From the NCBI GenBank assembly GCA_003254925.1, contig QANZ01008320.1:5610-69609 (forward strand): DNA of 64,000 bases. Reading direction: 5' to 3'. The translations under genes were made by a program, and so were the position numbers. The notes beneath the pieces are model-generated. The model had not been told where the DNA came from. It was given only the letters and a program-made list of their open reading frames with translations, and ran no database searches. Shown here in pieces: positions 59,436-64,000 of this stretch. Every line of letters starts with the position of its first letter. Positions within the stretch are counted from its first letter, which is position 1. Source of the stretch: Chamaecrista fasciculata. Taxonomy: Eukaryota > Streptophyta > Magnoliopsida > Fabales > Fabaceae.

Positions 59436-61245
59436 TTTTCCTTGACAGTTTATATACTTAGCAATTGTGACATTTTGAAAATGAGTAAATAAAATCATAA
59501 AATCCTATTNAGCAGAAGAATTTGGCAAGGTGAGATGAGGAAGCGACACGTGTGAGGCGCAGAAGCTTAAAATGTTAAATATATTAGATATTAGATTTAT
59601 AATTTATTGTATTCAATTTTTAAACCCTACTAGCTAGCTAAGGTATGGGGATATAAAGTATTTGGTGTTCACAAGATTATTGTAAATAGTTTTAAAACAT
59701 TTTATCTGCATACTAATCAAGAAAGTGTTAACTGATTCATGTGACTCATCTTATATTTTTTTTATTAACCTCAAGTCCCCAACTAAACCCAAACGACATC
59801 ACTTAGCTCCTAGAAAATGAGATAACTAAAGGGAAATTTTGGATTCATAATATCCCCTTTCTGTGTGTTTGATTCAATTTGCTCATTTGCAATAATACAT
59901 AGTCACATTTGCAATTTCACATTTCCCTTTAATCACTCAAACCAAATTGCTCATTTACATCATTTCTTTAGTTATTGACAATCTAGTCCTTTATAATCAA
60001 TCTCTTAATTTATCAAAATCATAAAACAACACTTTTAATCAATAAACCACATTCTTAACTTCAAAAATCATGATAATCACAATAGTTTCTCATTCAATTC
60101 ATTACCAAATACCAAAACTTACATAGCCTTTAATATTACTCAATCAACATGTTAATCTATGCCCTTCCCTGGTTTTATCATCAAATTAATCTCCCAAAAT
60201 CAATACTTTAATCATATAGAAACATAAGGTATGAATCATAATCAAATAGAACTCACTCATAACCTCAAAATTCATGTCTCAAGCATCATTTCGGGACCCA
60301 AAACAGTTTGATACAGAGCAAAACAGAATTTTGGACTAAAACAGAATTTTCTCAAAATTTTCAGGTCGGAAGAAGAATTTTCTGCATAAACAGGGGAGCC
60401 CGAAAATGCATGCTAAGATCCATCATTTTACCAAAAATACTTCAGTTTCTAAGTTATTAAACATCACAAAAACTTGCAAACTCATCTTAAACTCATTTTC
60501 ATCAAGAATGCCAACATAATGATTTCAATTGTTAAGATTCTTCAACAACCAGAAATTCATCAAATTTAAACACACAACATTTGATTACCAACATACAACC
60601 ATAACATTCCACTATAGGTTCCCATTTGAATACCAACTAAACCCTAGACAAGAAATTGAGAGAAGGGGTTTGTGAAGAGGAGAGAAAGTCAGAAACCCTA
60701 CCTCATGGTGATGATTTGGTCCTCAATCTTCAACCTTTTGCCCAAGAATTGCATGAATTGGATTTCCCCCCAAGAATTGCATGAATCTTCAACGGAACAA
60801 ACCACTGCTTTATTATTATTTTTTTTGCTTTGCCAACCATATAGTTGGTTGCTACAATAACTTTCATAGTTTCTTTTTAAAAAAACAATATAAAATGTAA
60901 TTTTGGGAAATGGTTTTCGTCACTTAACTTTCTCTCATAACTATTTTTATATAAATATATAATTTATATCAGAAGTCCCTTCGGCATGTCCTATACATAT
61001 ATAATTTTATCTTAGTATATAATTTAAAATACTAATTACTAAAGATTCAAACATCACCATAGAATTAAATAAAATATACAAAAAGCAAATAACAAATTTA
61101 CTTGCAAGAAAATATAAGCTCCCAAGTATGTTTATTGAATTTAATGATTGTGACCCATTACATTGTCATGTAAAGACTTATTTGTGTCAACTTATTACAT
61201 TGTCATGTAAAGACTTATTTGTGTCACATGTACGTATGCACGTTG
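59436..61245. other. Noncoding stretch, probably transposon-derived in part
   Basis: No gene seen. About 59860-60800 reads on the minus strand like the untranslated or LTR portion of a plant retroelement (repeated 'gcaaaacagaattttgg', 'cagaattttctcaaaattttcag'), but no ends were found. ccaagaattgcatgaat occurs twice near 60740-60785. Confidence 0.4.
61157..61231. repeat. Tandem duplication, 37-bp period
   Basis: attacattgtcatgtaaaga (and the following acttatttgtgtca) occurs at 61157 and again at 61194. It lies just downstream of the stop codon of the minus-strand peptide gene, so it is probably in its 3' UTR. Confidence 0.9.
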
Positions 61246-61607
61246 CTAATACGCATAAGGTGGAGATGCTTCCTTTTCCTGTGTTGGTGGTTTTAATGGG
61301 ACAACATGGTCGTTTGACTGTTTATCACACAAGCACGTGTATTTATCGTCAGAACAAAAGCACCAAGGCGCGCAAGTTGCGTCAGAACAACAATTTTTTC
61401 CTTTACATGTTTTACCTCGTGCTGCTCCTTCGCTTTTCTCCCACATATCTACAATCATTCAACATATATATCAATAATTAATTAATTACAAGAAAAACAT
61501 AAAATTTTGTTAATCAGTTATAGCGTGAAGAGATCGAGAAGGGTCTTACTTGAAGCAAAAATCAAAAGAGCCAGTAAGAATGCAAATTTGAAAGAAGAGT
61601 TGGCCAT
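61246..61607 (-). CDS. Small secreted eight-cysteine peptide
   Basis: Two exons on the minus strand: 61607-61550 and 61448-61246, joined by a 101-bp GT-AG intron in phase 1. The product is 86 residues. Exon 1 encodes a signal peptide (MANSSFKFAFLLALLIFAS), and exon 2 the mature part. Eight cysteines are spaced C-x4-CC-x4-C-x3-C-x-C-x6-C-x-C within 26 residues, followed by a proline- and charge-rich tail of about 28. The gene plan (signal exon, phase-1 intron, Cys-rich exon) is that of plant defensin-like, nodule Cys-rich and inhibitor-type peptides. The spacing fits none I know: it lacks the defensin GxC and the Bowman-Birk CTxSxPPxC loop. Function unknown; secretion is well supported. Confidence 0.78.
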
Positions 61608-61691
61608 GTTGGTGTTGTTCTAGAGTCTAGACTTCTTGTAGTTGTAATCCTAGTTGTTCTTGCTTATAGTAAATGCTTCAAAACAATGCAT

Positions 61692-61701
61692 TATATATAT
61701 A
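61692..61701 (-). promoter_or_regulatory. TATA box of the cysteine-rich peptide gene
   Basis: tatatatata read on the minus strand, 85-95 bases upstream of the ATG at 61607. This gives a leader of roughly 55-65 bases if transcription starts about 30 bases downstream. It supports expression from this strand. Confidence 0.6.
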
Positions 61702-62318
61702 CAAGCAAATAGCAAATATAGATGCATTTAGATAATCCCTTGAAACTCAATACTTCTTTTTCACCTGAGAGTGCGTCTCTCCGATGAATACCATTAGTTA
61801 AAGGATGGGTAATTGGAAAGTTGTTGTTAGTTGGCTATATATATGGGAGTTGAATGGGGACGAGTTAATTAAACTTTGATTTGACATTCTCTTACATATG
61901 AAAAGAAACTATCAACTAAACTTTGACCAATCAAACAAAACCTTATTTTTATGACTTTCTTTTCAGTCCAATATTCCATTGGTGATCACTACTCGAATCT
62001 TTAATCGGTAACTAATTTATAGATTAATTATTTAAAACTTATCTAACATCAAAATAAAGGCAAAATCACAATTTTAATCTCTAAATTTTATATTAATTTT
62101 CAATTTCATCTCCAAAGTCTTTTTACTATCATTTTTGTTTTTAATGTAGAGTTGATTGCATATCAAATTGTAGGTAATTATAGGTACTCTATAAGACGAT
62201 ATTAGTAATTGGATGTTAGAGATAGGCAACTAATATTTAAGTGATTTTTTAAAAATTTGATTTTAACATTATCTGCATACAAATAAAATTATTTCCTTGG
62301 ATCAAATTATAATATGAT

Positions 62319-62895
62319 GGCAAAACACCCTTTTGTGCCCCTAACGTTTGCGGTGATTTTCAGTTATGCCCCTAACGTTTCATTTGTATCAGTTGTGGCC
62401 CCAATGTGAAACGTTAGTTTCAATTATACCCCCAATTTCAATCATTCACAAAAAAAAACACCATTTTCGCACGATTTGAGCTCGGTTTTTATCAGATTTC
62501 ATATGGGTTTTAATTTTCGGACATCACAAACTTGATTCCTTGGATCAATTTCAAAGATTAAACTCAAAATAGCCCCAAATCCGAGGAAAATCGGACCCGA
62601 TGAACCCTAAAAAGGACCAAAACGAAATGCAGCAAAATGAAGCATTTTTCTCAAAATTGCCATGTGCAAAATGATCCTTAGGAGCCGAAAATGAGTACTC
62701 TTAAACTTATTTATCAAAACAAACTGAAAGAACACAGATTGAAGCTCAAAAGTTCTGAAAAACGGTACAATAACGAAGGTGGGGGCATAATTGAAACTAA
62801 CGTTTCACATTGGGGGCACAACTGACACAAATGAAACGTTAGGGGCATAATTGAAAATCACCGCAAACGTTAGGGGCACGAAAGGGTGTTTTGCC
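62319..62895. mobile_element. Mutator-like MITE, 577 bp, with long terminal inverted repeats
   Basis: Terminal inverted repeats of about 115 bp (62319-62434 and 62779-62895) begin GGCAAAACACCCTTT and differ at only a few positions. A perfect 9-bp direct repeat TAATATGAT flanks the element (62310-62318 and 62896-62904), the duplication size of Mutator-like transposons. The ~345-bp interior is noncoding. Close TIR identity suggests relatively recent insertion. Confidence 0.95.
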
Positions 62896-62904
62896 TAATA
62901 TGAT

Positions 62905-64000
62905 TTTGTATGAAATCCAAACAGGCCCTTAAATTAAACTAAAAGAAGTAATATCTAAAGTTAATTTTATATGGTAATAAGTAAAAACAATTAAAGTACT
63001 GATAGCAAAGACCTTTTTTGGTGACATTTGTATTTGTGGCGACTAGAAGTTGACACGAGATTAAAAATGAAATAAAAAAAAAATTGACAGTTTAAAATGA
63101 AATTCAGATTTGCTTTTCTTGTTTTAAAAAGACTCTTAAAGGAAGCGCTTTTCAATCGAGACATATTGATATTGTCGTGATGTCACCACAAAAGATTTTT
63201 AACGACATTTTTTCAAGTTTTTCCACAAAAACTCTTGTTTCTTATAGTATATTAACGGCATTGAGAAATACTGCAACTGAAAATAATTTTATCTATTCTT
63301 GAATACTGTAAGTTTATATAATTATAAAAGAAACAAAATTTATAATCAAGAAAATAAAATTCAAGTAATCACACTATACATTCTCTTACAAATGAAAAGA
63401 AACTATTAAGTAAACTTTAATTTCACCAATCAAAGAAAATTTTCTTATGACGTTCTTTTCAGTCCAATCCATTGGTGATCACTACTCTAAAGTCTAATTG
63501 GTAAACTCTATGCAATACTTCACCTAAGGGTGGCAACCTTAACACAAAATTCACTATCCCAACCACCACAACCTATTCAAATAATGCGTCAAGATGGGTT
63601 GGATCAAAAATTGACCCACTAAAATTTGGGTTGAGTCGGGTCAAACCCAAAGTTTACCCAACCAACCCAAATTATGCCAAAATTATGTAGTTTCATAGAT
63701 GTTGTGAATATAAATTTCACATATTTTTTGCAAACATTACAAAATGCTCCTATGTAATTTCAAAATTTACAAAAACATCCCTAAATCATAATATTTGAGG
63801 ACTTAATAAAAATTATTAAAATTTTTGGGGTCAAATTGTAATTTTTAAAAATATTGGAAAAATAGTAAAATTACAGATTAGTCCTAAATCTGGAAAATGA
63901 ATGCATTGTAGACCTACAAAACTGAGCGTTCAATGGAACAAAGATGAACTTCACAAATTTTTTGCAAAAATAACAAAATGTCTCAAATATTTTTAAAATT
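62905..64000. other. AT-rich DNA to the window edge
   Basis: No gene seen. 63340-63520 resembles 61900-62030: both contain 'aaatgaaaagaaactat' and 'ccattggtgatcactactc', so it is a diverged duplication of sequence from the other side of the MITE. 63540-63690 has 'gggttgg/acccaac' phrases typical of dispersed plant repeats. Confidence 0.55.

Overview
The window is nuclear DNA from a flowering plant, a dicot by gene content. Genes are split by many short GT-AG introns, intergenic DNA is AT-rich, and LTR elements carry the plant Ty1/copia primer-binding site. Every protein gene recognised has a close plant counterpart. A legume source is plausible but cannot be shown from these bases. Four single N bases (33794, 34828, 39774, 59510) show this is a draft assembly.

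Layout. 1-20 kb is gene-rich: cytosolic glucose-6-phosphate dehydrogenase (15 coding exons), an F-box protein of the SKIP14 type, the cytosolic Fe-S scaffold NBP35, a tRNA-Gly(GCC), a 1.2-kb foldback element, and cytosolic GAPDH (11 exons). 20-24.5 kb has no recognisable gene. 24.6-27.6 kb is an ankyrin-repeat gene with a perfect 21-bp inverted repeat just before its start codon and a MITE in its only intron. 27.6-41.5 kb is a transposon island. It holds a solo LTR, an internally deleted copia element, degenerate telomere-like repeats between two Ns, a duplicated LINE-like segment, a 317-bp tandem duplication interrupted by a second solo LTR, a small Helitron-like element and a GGCCAAAG-type foldback element. 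41.7-47.8 kb is plastid HSP90 (19 exons). 50.6-52.8 kb encodes a SAM domain fused to a peroxiredoxin-like-2 fold. 53.1-54.3 kb is a short non-autonomous LTR element. 55.2-57.4 kb is an intronless DYW-class PPR gene on the minus strand. 59.4 kb has a Helitron 3' end. 61.2-61.6 kb has a two-exon gene for a small secreted eight-cysteine peptide (minus strand). 62.3-62.9 kb is a Mutator-like MITE with a perfect 9-bp target duplication.

The genes do not form a pathway or operon. G6PDH and GAPC both serve central carbon metabolism, and NBP35, HSP90 and the PPR protein are housekeeping or organelle maintenance, but neighbours appear independent. The richest signal is the set of mobile elements, for most of which both ends and a target-site duplication can be read directly. 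The least explained gene is the small cysteine-rich peptide.
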